Under the pieces are notes generated by a model. That model was not told where the DNA came from and made no database searches. It saw only the letters and a list, made by a program, of their open reading frames with translations. From an uncultured Lachnospiraceae bacterium (lineage in GTDB: Bacteria; Bacillota; Clostridia; Lachnospirales; Lachnospiraceae), in contig CALWLY010000009.1 of NCBI GenBank assembly GCA_944381635.1, positions 1-64,000 on the forward strand: 64,000 bases of DNA, given 5' to 3'. This document shows, one piece after another, positions 26,099-34,822 of the stretch. The position numbers and the translations under genes were made by a program. Each line of letters opens with the position of its first letter. Within the stretch, counting starts at the first letter, position 1.

Positions 26099-27523
26099 TT
26101 AAAATCGATAATATAAAAACGGATTGTAAGTAGAATCCACCAGAAAAGCAAGGGCAAAGAAAAACATAATTCCAAAAACAGCGGTTTCCAGCACTTTGGC
26201 TGTGATACGGCTTTCTTTTAGAAACTGCTCTTTCACCCGGAAAGCCAATCGCGCCGGAAGAGGAGTGGATCCCAAACATAAAAGAATCAGCAGCCCCATA
26301 TTGCTGGAAAGCTGATACAAAACTTCCTGTGTGCAAAAGCCTCCCTGCGCAAAACCGGCCATAGCTTTTAATACTAAAAACAGCTGATCTGCTTCGGTTT
26401 GGGAAAACATTGCCCACCCTGCAAGCACCAGGAGCATGGCGTAAATATGTCGGAAAACAGAGGGAATCTTCTGCAGAAAAGAAAGCAAAAACAGCTTTTC
26501 CGCTGCCAGCCAAATACCGAACCACAATCCCCAGAAAAGAAAGTTCCATTCCGCACCGTGCCAGATGCCTGTCAGCATCCATACAAACAAAAGGTTGAGA
26601 ACCTGCCTTTTTACACCCTTTCTGTTGCCTCCAAGAGGAATGTAAACATACTCCCGAAACCAGCTTCCCAGAGTGATATGCCATCTTCTCCAGAAATCGG
26701 TCACGCTGTCAGCCATGTAGGGATAGCGGAAGTTTTCGGGAAAAGTAAATCCAAGCATTTTTCCAAGCCCGATTGCCATATCCGAATAACCGCTGAAATC
26801 AAAGTAAATCTGAAAGGCAAAAAATAAAATACCGACCCATGTTCCCGCCACGGACATAGATTCGGCGGGCCAGCTTAAAATCGTATCATAGACAAGCCCC
26901 GCCTGGTTGGCCAGCAATACTTTTTTGGCCAGACCAACGCAAAACCTGCGGACGCCGTCAGTGACACCTTCCAGCGTCACTTTTCGTTCTGTAAGCTGCC
27001 TGTCTATCATTTTGTATTGGACGATAGGTCCTGCAATAAGCTGGGGAAACATGGCCACAAAGCAGCCGAACGCCACAAAATTCTTCTGTGCTTTTACCTC
27101 TCTCCGATATACATCTATGGTATAAGACATCGTCTGAAAGGTGTAAAAAGAGATGCCGATGGGAAGCGGCAGAGCAAGAGGCGGGATTGCTGTGCCAAAT
27201 AAACCATTGATACTACCTGTAAGAAAATCCGCATATTTAAAAAAACCAAGCATCGCCAGGTTAATGACGAGGGAAGAAATAAGAAAGCCTTTTGCCCTTC
27301 CGTTATGTCCGCTCTCGAGACTTTTTTCAATCCATATTCCATGGAAGTAGTCCGAAACCGTGGAAAACAGCATTAACAGTACGTAAACAGGTTCTCCCCA
27401 GGCATAAAATACGAGACTTCCCAGAAAAAGCGTAAGATTTTTCATCTTTTTGGGGGTAAGCAGATAAAGCCCGAAAAAAATGGGGAGAAAGCGAAATAAA
27501 AACAATAAACTGGAAAAAACCAT
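26099..27523 (-). CDS. MBOAT family O-acyltransferase (AlgI-like), module 1
   Basis: 474-residue multi-pass membrane protein. The conserved catalytic-histidine segment of the family reads TGIWHGAEWNF, and FRYPYMADSVTDFWRRWH is the typical adjacent element. AlgI-like enzymes transfer acyl, usually acetyl, groups across the membrane to a surface polysaccharide; the polymer is not identifiable here. GGGGAGG precedes the ATG. It is the middle gene of a three-gene operon with the DUF4358 lipoprotein and the DHHW protein. Confidence 0.93.
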   Translation of the reverse strand: MVFSSLLFLFRFLPIFFGLYLLTPKKMKNLTLFLGSLVFYAWGEPVYVLLMLFSTVSDYFHGIWIEKSLESGHNGRAKGFLISSLVINLAMLGFFKYADFLTGSINGLFGTAIPPLALPLPIGISFYTFQTMSYTIDVYRREVKAQKNFVAFGCFVAMFPQLIAGPIVQYKMIDRQLTERKVTLEGVTDGVRRFCVGLAKKVLLANQAGLVYDTILSWPAESMSVAGTWVGILFFAFQIYFDFSGYSDMAIGLGKMLGFTFPENFRYPYMADSVTDFWRRWHITLGSWFREYVYIPLGGNRKGVKRQVLNLLFVWMLTGIWHGAEWNFLFWGLWFGIWLAAEKLFLLSFLQKIPSVFRHIYAMLLVLAGWAMFSQTEADQLFLVLKAMAGFAQGGFCTQEVLYQLSSNMGLLILLCLGSTPLPARLAFRVKEQFLKESRITAKVLETAVFGIMFFFALAFLVDSTYNPFLYYRF

Positions 27524-27541
27524 AATGCCTCCCCGGTCTCC

Positions 27542-28126
27542 TTAATTTTTCAGTGCTTCTTCTATGGCTGACGCCGCTTTTTCATTTTCCTCCTGACAGT
27601 AAGCGATCACTGCCTCGTCTCCCTGCTCCGAAACAGCGGCAGTATCGCCGCCAAGCAGGAGATAGCAGGTATAATCGCCGAAAGTTTTCACTTGTGCCGC
27701 CTGTATTTTTCCAATATTCATAGGATACTGCATCGTATCCGCCTTCATTTTTTCATCATAGGCTTTCAGAGCGTTTTCCGCCTCCTCCAGCTTTCCTTCT
27801 TTTGCCTTTAAGATAATCAACGTATCCACGTTCACATTGATCATGGGCATCTGCGCCGTATATTCTTCGTAAAGCTCAGGGCTGATTCCATAAATACTTT
27901 CCAGCAAAGAAGCGTCAATATCCATATTGGGAAAATAGTTTTCTCCCAATGCCTCCGCTGCCGCATCCCGCAGCGCTTCTGTGCTCACATCGTTCCGATA
28001 GCCTGCCTGTGTCTCTGTCACACTTTCTGTCCGGTCCGACTCTGTTTTTGCGCATCCGCCAAAAATTACCGCTGCAGATAAAGAAACCGCTGCCATCACT
28101 GCCCATTTATATCCATATTTTCTCAT
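27542..28126 (-). CDS. DUF4358 domain lipoprotein
   Basis: 194 residues with an N-terminal signal peptide and lipobox (VIFGGC, Cys near 25), a Thr/Glu-rich linker and a DUF4358 domain. DUF4358 lipoproteins regularly accompany MBOAT/DHHW genes in Lachnospiraceae; function unknown. I chose the start near 28126 because AAGGAG precedes it and the resulting signal peptide is normal; an ATG 11 codons upstream gives an atypical N-terminus. Confidence 0.85.
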   Translation of the reverse strand: MRKYGYKWAVMAAVSLSAAVIFGGCAKTESDRTESVTETQAGYRNDVSTEALRDAAAEALGENYFPNMDIDASLLESIYGISPELYEEYTAQMPMINVNVDTLIILKAKEGKLEEAENALKAYDEKMKADTMQYPMNIGKIQAAQVKTFGDYTCYLLLGGDTAAVSEQGDEAVIAYCQEENEKAASAIEEALKN

Positions 28127-28512
28127 AATCCTGTGAAACTCCTTCTTCTGATTCAGCATGCATACAGGAGCGTCCTGTAAGAATTACCGGTTTTCATCCC
28201 TGTATGCGATGCAAACTATTATCGTAAACTTTCAGCTAGTTTTTCTGAAAGTATTTCCATTTTGCCTTTGTTCCATTCGCCGCTTTCGATGAACATGCTC
28301 CGCATGCTCCCGCTCGCTAACGCTCATTATGTCGCAAGCTTCGCTTGTGACCGTCATTCGCCGCTCCCGATGAACATGCTTCGCATGCTCCCGCTCGCTA
28401 ACGCTCATTATATCATGGAAACTTTGGTTGGCAAGCTTTTGTAGGTTTCACATAAGAAAATTAAGAAATAATCAATATTTGGCAGTGTTTGCTGACAGCG
28501 GTATCCGATTGC
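28127..28512. other. gene-free gap with repeats and hairpins
   Basis: 386 bases with no credible gene. It holds an inverted repeat GCATGCATACAGG / CCTGTATGCGATGC (28156-28168 and 28199-28212, one base inserted), a small stem ACTTTCAG/CTGAAAGT near 28229, and two copies of a 57-bp direct repeat listed separately. A short frame that could be read through the repeats is an artefact of the repetition. Confidence 0.6.
28274..28411. repeat. two copies of a 57-bp REP-like direct repeat
   Basis: Copies at 28274-28330 and 28355-28411 differ at about three positions. Each contains the stem CATGC-loop-GCATG, and the 24-base spacer contains the analogous CAAGC-TTC-GCTTG stem. The structure resembles bacterial repetitive extragenic palindromes. 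It lies in the gap between the DUF4358 and cysK genes and may stabilise or end transcripts. Confidence 0.75.
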
Positions 28513-29445
28513 TTATTCTGCAAACAGAGGAGTGGAATAATAGCGGTCCGCGCTGTCAGGCAGAATAACTACTATAGTTTTTCCTGCGTTTTCCGCGCGT
28601 TTTCCCACCTGGATTGCCGCATGCAGAGCCGCTCCGGAAGAAATACCTGTCAGCACTCCCTCTGTTTTTCCGAGCATTCTGGCAGCCTGAAAAGCTTCCT
28701 CATTTTCCACTTTTATAACTTCATCATAGATTTCCGTATTCAGAGTGTCCGAAATAAAGCCTGCACCGATTCCCTGGATTTTATGTGCACCGGCTTTTCC
28801 TCCTGACAAAACAGGTGAGTCTACAGGCTCCACCGCAATAATCTGGATATTGGGATTTTTCTGTTTTAAATATTCGCCGGTTCCTGTCAGGCTTCCTCCG
28901 GTTCCTACTCCAGCCACCAAAATGTCAACCTTTCCTTCTGTATCTTCCCAGATTTCCGGCCCTGTCGTTTCCCTGTGAACCCTGGGATTTGCAGGGTTTT
29001 CAAACTGTCCCGGAATGAAACTGTTCTCAATTTCTTCCGCCAGCTGTTTTGCCTTCTCAATGGCCCCTTTCATTCCCTGGCTTCCCGGTGTGAGAACCAC
29101 ACTTGCCCCGTAAGCTTTGAGAAGGTTTCTTCTCTCCACGCTCATCGTTTCCGGCATTGTCAGGATGACCGAATAGCCTTTGGATGCCCCCACTGCTGCC
29201 AGTCCGATTCCGGTATTTCCGGATGTGGGCTCAATGATCGTGTATCCTTCTTTTAGCACACCTCTCTTTTCAGCATCCTCAATCATAGCGTTTGCAATTC
29301 TGTCCTTGACGCTTCCTGTTGGATTGAAGTATTCCAATTTCACAAGCAGTTCCGCTTTCAGTCCCTGCTCTTTTTCGATTCCGGAAGTTTTTAAAAGAGG
29401 GGTATTTCCAATCAGTTCTGTCATATTTCTATAAATTTTACTCAT
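28513..29445 (-). CDS. cysK: cysteine synthase A
   Basis: 310-residue PLP enzyme that makes cysteine from O-acetylserine and sulfide. PLP lysine is Lys47 in GSVKDR; the phosphate-binding loop TSGNTG is near 75 and a [10 protein letters not shown] loop near 178. Full length. AAGGAG precedes the ATG. Own promoter at 29503-29531. No cysE neighbour, so it is expressed as a single gene. Confidence 0.95.
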   Translation of the reverse strand: MSKIYRNMTELIGNTPLLKTSGIEKEQGLKAELLVKLEYFNPTGSVKDRIANAMIEDAEKRGVLKEGYTIIEPTSGNTGIGLAAVGASKGYSVILTMPETMSVERRNLLKAYGASVVLTPGSQGMKGAIEKAKQLAEEIENSFIPGQFENPANPRVHRETTGPEIWEDTEGKVDILVAGVGTGGSLTGTGEYLKQKNPNIQIIAVEPVDSPVLSGGKAGAHKIQGIGAGFISDTLNTEIYDEVIKVENEEAFQAARMLGKTEGVLTGISSGAALHAAIQVGKRAENAGKTIVVILPDSADRYYSTPLFAE

Positions 29446-29485
29446 TTTCTAATCTCCTTTTACTTTTTTATAATTCATATCACAT

Positions 29486-29531
29486 TAGTAGGAATTAGCC
29501 ACATTGTATTCGTCTTTTGGGTCATTGTCAA
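29486..29531 (-). promoter_or_regulatory. cysK promoter with possible Rrf2-type half-site
   Basis: TTGACA (29526-29531, minus strand), 17 bases, TACAAT (29503-29508). At the expected start of transcription lies TTCCTACTAA (minus strand, around 29484-29494), which resembles a half-site of Rrf2-family regulators (CymR/IscR) that control sulfur genes. Only one half is clear, so the regulator assignment is tentative. Confidence 0.6.
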
Positions 29532-29732
29532 GGAAAATATATATTTTCTTTTTACCATATATTGTTATGATCGGATGCCAAAGTCAAAAATCATCTGTTT
29601 TACCCTTGTATAAAAAAGTGATCTTAGGACTCTCTAAACATGAGAAAAAATACAAAAGCATCATGGGGCAGTTTATTCGCCTCCATGATGCCTTCAAAAT
29701 TTCTCTGCACCGCAATGCAAGTCATCCGTTTC

Positions 29733-30881
29733 TCAGATACCCATTCCAGGTCCGATTTCAAACTCCTGAGCTCCCATATAGCCGGGGGCAATCTCGTATT
29801 CCGGGAAAGTTACCACCACATTGCCCTTTTCGTTAATGTAGAAAGTGGTATCGGCAGTTACGGTTGTGAACCCTTCAATCATCCCGTCATCGCCCGTATT
29901 ATAACCAAAATAGATATTATTTTCATCCGCCGCAATCCGCTCTTTAATCTGTCTGTCTATACTCTCATTGCAGATATTTACATAGTCTTCTCCCAGAACA
30001 TCCGCAAGAGTCAGTTCCCGGTTTTCAGAAAGATCCAGGTTGTAATAAAACTCCTCCTGATGCGCATAGGCCCAGCCCTCAAAGGTGGTCAGTACCATGG
30101 AAAGAATATTTCCCTTCTGGTATTTTACCTCATAGTCTACCTGAACGTTCATGTCCCGGTCTCCCCATTCCTCTTCCGTGCCGCCGGTTGCAAAGAAGGC
30201 TTCCTTATAATCTTCAAAGTTCTGCCTAGCCTGTGCGATATGCTCATCCACTATTTTCTGAATTTCCGCATTGATGTCTCCGGCAAAGCTTTCTGTCGCG
30301 TCAGTTTCTCCGCCGTTTTCTGAAGAAGCTGCAAAAGAAGTCTCATTGCCGCTTTCCTGATCTGTTTCGTCCACGCCTTCCGTCTGTGTCTGAGTTTCTT
30401 TGCCATCCTGAGAGGAAGACATCGTTTCTCCATCTGTCGTATGCCCGCTGTTTTCCTCGTCCTGAATCTGAATTTCAGGGACTTCAATATGCATGTTCAA
30501 GTCCCCTTCCTTTCCGTCAAAGGAACGCACGGTAAGAACTTTCGCAATAGCTCCAAGAATCGGCACATCCGCCAGCTCTCGTGCAAACACTTCGCTGGTA
30601 TTAATCCCCACGGTAAAACAGATAAAAAGGGCTGCTGCAGCGCTTCCCACAGTTCGGAAAATCAGAATCTTCTTCTGTTTTTTTCTCTTTTTCCATGCTG
30701 CCTTTTTCAGTTCTTCCCGGTCCATGGATGTGATGGTCTTATCAATTCTTTCTCTCAATTCTTCGGGTATTTCTATAGAATCGTAGGTTTTTCTTCCGGT
30801 TTCCATGCTGTCCGGGGCAATCTTGAAATCATCTTTTTCCCTGTTTTGTATCATATCCTGTTTTCTGTCCTTTTCACTCAT
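29733..30881 (-). CDS. rsiV: RsiV-like anti-sigma factor
   Basis: 382-residue single-pass membrane protein: cytoplasmic N-terminal part (1-70) with an IEIPEELRERIDKTI helix, a membrane segment at about 73-93, an acidic Ser/Thr/Gln-rich linker (about 135-205) and a C-terminal DUF3298 domain. In Bacillus, RsiV sequesters sigma-V and its DUF3298 domain binds lysozyme, which triggers its cleavage. Here lysozyme sensing is inferred from the domain. ATG (30879-30881) overlaps the TGA of the sigma gene by four bases, showing translational coupling. Confidence 0.85.
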   Translation of the reverse strand: MSEKDRKQDMIQNREKDDFKIAPDSMETGRKTYDSIEIPEELRERIDKTITSMDREELKKAAWKKRKKQKKILIFRTVGSAAAALFICFTVGINTSEVFARELADVPILGAIAKVLTVRSFDGKEGDLNMHIEVPEIQIQDEENSGHTTDGETMSSSQDGKETQTQTEGVDETDQESGNETSFAASSENGGETDATESFAGDINAEIQKIVDEHIAQARQNFEDYKEAFFATGGTEEEWGDRDMNVQVDYEVKYQKGNILSMVLTTFEGWAYAHQEEFYYNLDLSENRELTLADVLGEDYVNICNESIDRQIKERIAADENNIYFGYNTGDDGMIEGFTTVTADTTFYINEKGNVVVTFPEYEIAPGYMGAQEFEIGPGMGI

Positions 30882-31369
30882 GCCGTTTCCTCCTTCCATC
30901 CTTTCTGCAGTTTTTTCAAAGCTGCATACAGACGGGATTTCACTGTGTTTACATTCGTCTTTGTTATCTGTGCAATCTGCTGCAAGGTCATATCCTCATA
31001 AAAATGGAGGAAAATTACAGTTCTTCCGGGTTCCCCTAAAGCCTGCACTCTTTCGTAAATCTCTCTGTCTTTGTCGTAAGCTTCTTCATGATAAATCTTT
31101 TCGGGCATTTCGCCAGGCTCCATAGAAATTTCTCTTTTATTTTTCCGAATGTACTGCAAAGCCTCGTTTACCACAATTCTGTACATCCAGGTGGATATCG
31201 CTTTTTCATTTTTCAGGTTATAGCAATTTTCCAATGCTTTTATCACAGAATTCTGAACCACGTCCAGAGCACTGTCTTTATCTCTTACATAACTGTAAGC
31301 CAGACGGTAAAACTTATCCTGGTTTTCCACGATGTAAGCAACCGTCCTGTCATAAATATCCTTTGTCAT
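30878..31369 (-). CDS. sigV: ECF sigma factor, sigma-V-like
   Basis: 163-residue ECF (group IV) sigma factor: region 2 at about 15-80 (RLAYSYVRDKDSALDVVQ and WMYRIVVNEA elements) and region 4 at about 105-155 (EDMTLQQIAQITKTNVNTVKSR split across it), with no extra domain. It overlaps the RsiV-type anti-sigma gene, its expected inhibitor. Target genes are not visible; in Bacillus sigma-V controls the oatA O-acetyltransferase and dlt genes. GAGAGG precedes the ATG. Confidence 0.88.
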   Translation of the reverse strand: MTKDIYDRTVAYIVENQDKFYRLAYSYVRDKDSALDVVQNSVIKALENCYNLKNEKAISTWMYRIVVNEALQYIRKNKREISMEPGEMPEKIYHEEAYDKDREIYERVQALGEPGRTVIFLHFYEDMTLQQIAQITKTNVNTVKSRLYAALKKLQKGWKEETA

Positions 31370-31570
31370 CGTTACCTCTCATTCTGCGGCCGTTTCTATG
31401 GGCCGCCGCAGGAATCTCTGGTTTCTTTTTCGTTGTATCTTTCCTTTCACCTTACAGATGCTTAAGTACTGTAAATAGTTTGAGTTTTTAAAATTTTTTT
31501 CCGGCACAGAAAAAGATTTCCGCCTGACATTTTTGTCACTGCGAAAACCTTTTACGAAAATGCTGTCCTT

Positions 31571-32044
31571 TTATTTTTTATCCTGGCTCTGCACCGGGTA
31601 CTTTTCCAATAGGCTTATGACCTGTTTCCTGAGCTCTTTGGGAAGCTCATAACAGGATCCCGGACCTGTGGTTTCCATAGTGGCCCCTACATTTCCGTAA
31701 TCTTTATCCGGATACATACCGATCACGGTTCCATTATGAAAGTCCACCCATATGCCGTTATTACCTTCCAGTTCGTTCTCATCTTCCACTTTTTTATATT
31801 TGGCAGGGTCACAGGCTGCTTTGATAACTGCCTGCTGTTCTTTTTTATCTGTAATTTTAAGAGGCTGATCCAGCGTCCTCCCGTAATAGCCATCGGAGTA
31901 AATGGTAATCTCATCTGTCATGAAGTCTCCGGTCTCCAGTGTTTTTTTGCTGATGCAGAATGCACAGACAATGATGACGGCCATCACTACCAGAAACAAA
32001 CCTGCAAGTTCTGCAAATACATATTTTTTCAAAGAATCTTTCAT
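31571..32044 (-). CDS. single-pass membrane protein of unknown function
   Basis: 157 residues, family not recognised. One N-terminal membrane segment (about 10-31) and an extracytoplasmic domain with aromatic and Gly residues (YSDGYYGR, GIWVDFHNG). ATG at 32042-32044 follows GGAG and replaces a longer frame without a ribosome site. It lies 201 bases upstream of sigV on the same strand; co-transcription is possible. Confidence 0.6.
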   Translation of the reverse strand: MKDSLKKYVFAELAGLFLVVMAVIIVCAFCISKKTLETGDFMTDEITIYSDGYYGRTLDQPLKITDKKEQQAVIKAACDPAKYKKVEDENELEGNNGIWVDFHNGTVIGMYPDKDYGNVGATMETTGPGSCYELPKELRKQVISLLEKYPVQSQDKK

Positions 32045-32267
32045 AAACGTTCTCCATCCGCCCGTTGTTCCATTGTACACCGATCCTCGTGTCGCTGTAC
32101 AATGATGTTATCCTACATAGTTTAACAGATTCTTTAGAAAAAAAGCCAAAAAAAATCTTAAAAATTTGAGAATTTCATATTATACTTTTAAAAGAGCAAA
32201 TATCTGCATTAAATTTGGATCTAAAAAAATAACCGCCCTCTATCCGGCGGTACAAAAGGAGTCATCT

Positions 32268-33584
32268 ATGTTGCCTACATTCTACGAAATACTCTGGTAC
32301 TTTTTCCTGTATTCTTTCATGGGATGGGTGCTTGAGGTAAGTTATTCCTCCCTGAAACAAAAGCATTTTGTCAACTGCGGCTTTTTGAACGGGCCTTTCT
32401 GTCCCATCTATGGCATCAGCTTAAGCCTGGCATCCGTTCTTTTCTACGAGCTGCAAAATCAGATATTCTGGCTTTTTCTGGGATGTGCCATTCTGACCAC
32501 ACTTTTAGAATTTATTTCCGGAAAAATCCTGGAGAACATTTTTCACCGCAAATGGTGGGACTACTCCCAGCTTCCTCACAATGCCGACGGTTACATCTGC
32601 CTTCGCTATTCTGTTATGTGGGGAATCGGCTCTGTGGTCATCCTGAAATTTGTCCAGCCGTTTCTGGATTTTCTTCTGGGACTCATTCCCTCCCTGCCGG
32701 GCCACATTATCCTGTTAGTTCTTATTATTTTGCTGGCCGTTGATATGCTGGGAACCTGCGCCGGAATTCTTCAATGGCAAAAAGAATCCAAAACCGTTTC
32801 GGATATCAACCAGAATCTCACCGGTCTTTCCAATAAAATCGGTCATTTTCTCTACCAGCATCTGGAAAAGAGACTGCTTCGCGGAAAAGCTCCATCCGGT
32901 CCCGCTTCGGTTCTTTTTACAAAAAAACCGAAGGATGCGTCTCTTCCCTTCGCCCACGGCTGCGGATTTTACAAACTGTTCTGGCTGTTTATGATCGGCG
33001 CCTTTCTCGGCGATATCACAGAAACCATATTCTGCCTGATCACTTCCGGAAAACTGATGAGCCGAAGCAGTGTCATTTATGGGCCTTTCAGCATTGTCTG
33101 GGGACTGGGCATCTTTTTGTTTACTGCCCTTTTATACCGGTTCCGTGAAAAAGAAGACCGCTATCTGTTTGTTGCGGGAACTTTTTTGGGCGGTCTTTAC
33201 GAATACATATGCAGTGTCTTTACGGAACTTGTTTTCGGTACTATTTTCTGGGATTACAGCAAGATTCCCTTTAATTTAGGAGGCCGTATCAACCTTCTGT
33301 ACTGTTTTTTCTGGGGAATTGCCGCTATTGTCTGGTTTAAATATCTCTATCCTGTTTTTTCCCGGTGGATTGAAAAAATACCGGTTCGGGCAGGAAAAAT
33401 CCTTACCTGGATCTGTCTGGTCTTTATGATCTTCAATGTAAGTATTTCCGGTCTGGCTCTCGCCCGGTATTCCGAAAGAAACGCAGGCGCTCCGCCTTCC
33501 AACAGTCTGGAACAGTTTATTGACGAGCACTATCCCGATGAAAGAATGGAACGTATCTATCCCAACGCCAAAATAACCGGCTAA
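32268..33584 (+). CDS. PF06541-type membrane protein (putative ABC transporter permease)
   Basis: 438 residues made of two similar halves, each with the same pattern: MGWVLE/GDITE, a WGIG element and WDYS (residues around 16-160 and 245-390). This is the PF06541 family, labelled putative ABC transporter permease although no ATPase partner is established. Multi-pass membrane protein. ATG at 32268 follows AAAAGGAG. It stands alone on the plus strand and ends at a bidirectional terminator. Confidence 0.8.
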   Translation: MLPTFYEILWYFFLYSFMGWVLEVSYSSLKQKHFVNCGFLNGPFCPIYGISLSLASVLFYELQNQIFWLFLGCAILTTLLEFISGKILENIFHRKWWDYSQLPHNADGYICLRYSVMWGIGSVVILKFVQPFLDFLLGLIPSLPGHIILLVLIILLAVDMLGTCAGILQWQKESKTVSDINQNLTGLSNKIGHFLYQHLEKRLLRGKAPSGPASVLFTKKPKDASLPFAHGCGFYKLFWLFMIGAFLGDITETIFCLITSGKLMSRSSVIYGPFSIVWGLGIFLFTALLYRFREKEDRYLFVAGTFLGGLYEYICSVFTELVFGTIFWDYSKIPFNLGGRINLLYCFFWGIAAIVWFKYLYPVFSRWIEKIPVRAGKILTWICLVFMIFNVSISGLALARYSERNAGAPPSNSLEQFIDEHYPDERMERIYPNAKITG

Positions 33585-33586
33585 TA

Positions 33587-33614
33587 AAAAGTGTGCGCCA
33601 AAGCGCACACTTTT
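33587..33614. terminator. bidirectional terminator
   Basis: A perfect 12-bp stem (33587-33598 with 33603-33614, 4-base loop) has T-runs on both strands. It separates the convergent PF06541 gene and YcxB-like gene. Confidence 0.88.
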
Positions 33615-33638
33615 TTAATAAAACAATCTAAATTTTCC

Positions 33639-34133
33639 CTACTGCAGATGATCCACTCCATAAAGAGCCAGCAGCTCTTCCACGCTTCCCTCCACAAAAT
33701 CATTTCTTTTAATGATCAGAAGCTGTTTGTTTACATGAAGCACCAGAAATTCCTTAAAGACTTTCGTCACTTCCACATCAGCCGTCATTCCGGTTACCTG
33801 TTCTCCGGTGGTATGGTTATTTGCCACAATTTTATCTTCATATCCGATGATTTCCTTGTCCACACCGGTGCGGCTCTTTTTCATGCGTTTATACAGTTTG
33901 AGTCCGCTGAAGCACGGCAATGCAAACCAGATGATGGTGATCAGCACCATTTGAAGTGCCAGAGAAATACTTCCTCCAAAATAGATACCTCCCAGGAAGG
34001 CTGCCCAGGATGCTGCCAGTATAATAAGTATAACAGCCGTGACCACTTTCCACCATTTTCCAAGATTGCAGACTGTATATTTTATCATATCCCATCTTGT
34101 ATATTTCGACTGAATTCTGAAAATTTTGCGCAT
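33639..34133 (-). CDS. YcxB-like membrane protein
   Basis: 164 residues: two membrane segments (about 30-52 and 58-78) and a C-terminal half that resembles the YcxB-like domain (ending in FLVLHVNKQLLIIKR). Function unknown. AAAGAGGG precedes the ATG. It lies 77 bases after the HD gene and could be the end of that operon. Confidence 0.6.
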   Translation of the reverse strand: MRKIFRIQSKYTRWDMIKYTVCNLGKWWKVVTAVILIILAASWAAFLGGIYFGGSISLALQMVLITIIWFALPCFSGLKLYKRMKKSRTGVDKEIIGYEDKIVANNHTTGEQVTGMTADVEVTKVFKEFLVLHVNKQLLIIKRNDFVEGSVEELLALYGVDHLQ

Positions 34134-34210
34134 AATACCCTCTTTCCCGCCGCGCCTGTAAATTTTAGCTCTGATTTTGTCCGCGCAGCTTCTGTTCTCT
34201 CTGAGGTGTA

Positions 34211-34822
34211 TTATAACACATCCTTCTTTTCTTCCGCAATCTTGCGCTCTGTCTCTTTTACGCAGGCATCCTGTAACTTTTCCAGAAAGGGAAAACCTTC
34301 CACCGCCCTGGCCGCATAGGTTTTCTGAAGATCATATTCCAACGGAAGCCAGCCTGCAATGTCGCTTTCATTGTGCGCAATCACTGCTTCCAGCTTATCT
34401 AACGCTTTATAAACTTTAGCTTCCATACTGGAAAGCTCTTCCATCTCCTGAAACAGATTTTTGTATTTTTCTCTGTAGGAAGAGGGAATTTCTGATAGAA
34501 GTCCATCAAGAGCCTCTTTTTCTGTTTTTTCATGCTTCTGCGTTTTCTCAAAACTGGGAATATCTCCTGTCACCGCTTCTCCAATATCATGAAGCAGGCA
34601 CATATGAATGACTTTATCCATATCCACTTCCGGAATCTCATCCTTGAGCATAAGCGCCATAAGAGCCATTCTCCAGCAATGCGCAGCCACCACCTCTGTA
34701 ACTCCATCTGAGGTGACACAGTGCCTTGGCACAGACTTGAGTTTTTCCATTTTTCCCATAAAATCAAGAAATGCAGAAACGTTCCATCTTTCCACGGTTG
34801 TTTTTTCTCCTTTATTCTCCAT
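34211..34822 (-). CDS. HD-domain phosphohydrolase (YfbR-like)
   Basis: 203 residues. Metal-binding HD signature: AAHCWRM (near 46), CLLHDIGE (near 75-82) and the later KLEAVIAHNE helix near 142. This arrangement is typical of YfbR-type 5-prime-deoxynucleotidases; substrate not proven. Start overlaps the end of the DUF4173 gene by 11 bases, indicating coupled expression. GGGAG precedes the ATG. Confidence 0.85.
   Translation of the reverse strand: MENKGEKTTVERWNVSAFLDFMGKMEKLKSVPRHCVTSDGVTEVVAAHCWRMALMALMLKDEIPEVDMDKVIHMCLLHDIGEAVTGDIPSFEKTQKHEKTEKEALDGLLSEIPSSYREKYKNLFQEMEELSSMEAKVYKALDKLEAVIAHNESDIAGWLPLEYDLQKTYAARAVEGFPFLEKLQDACVKETERKIAEEKKDVL

Noticed and set aside
28262..28444. Small plus-strand frame over the 57-bp repeats
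   Set aside because: The peptide is just the repeat translated twice; no ribosome site or homology.
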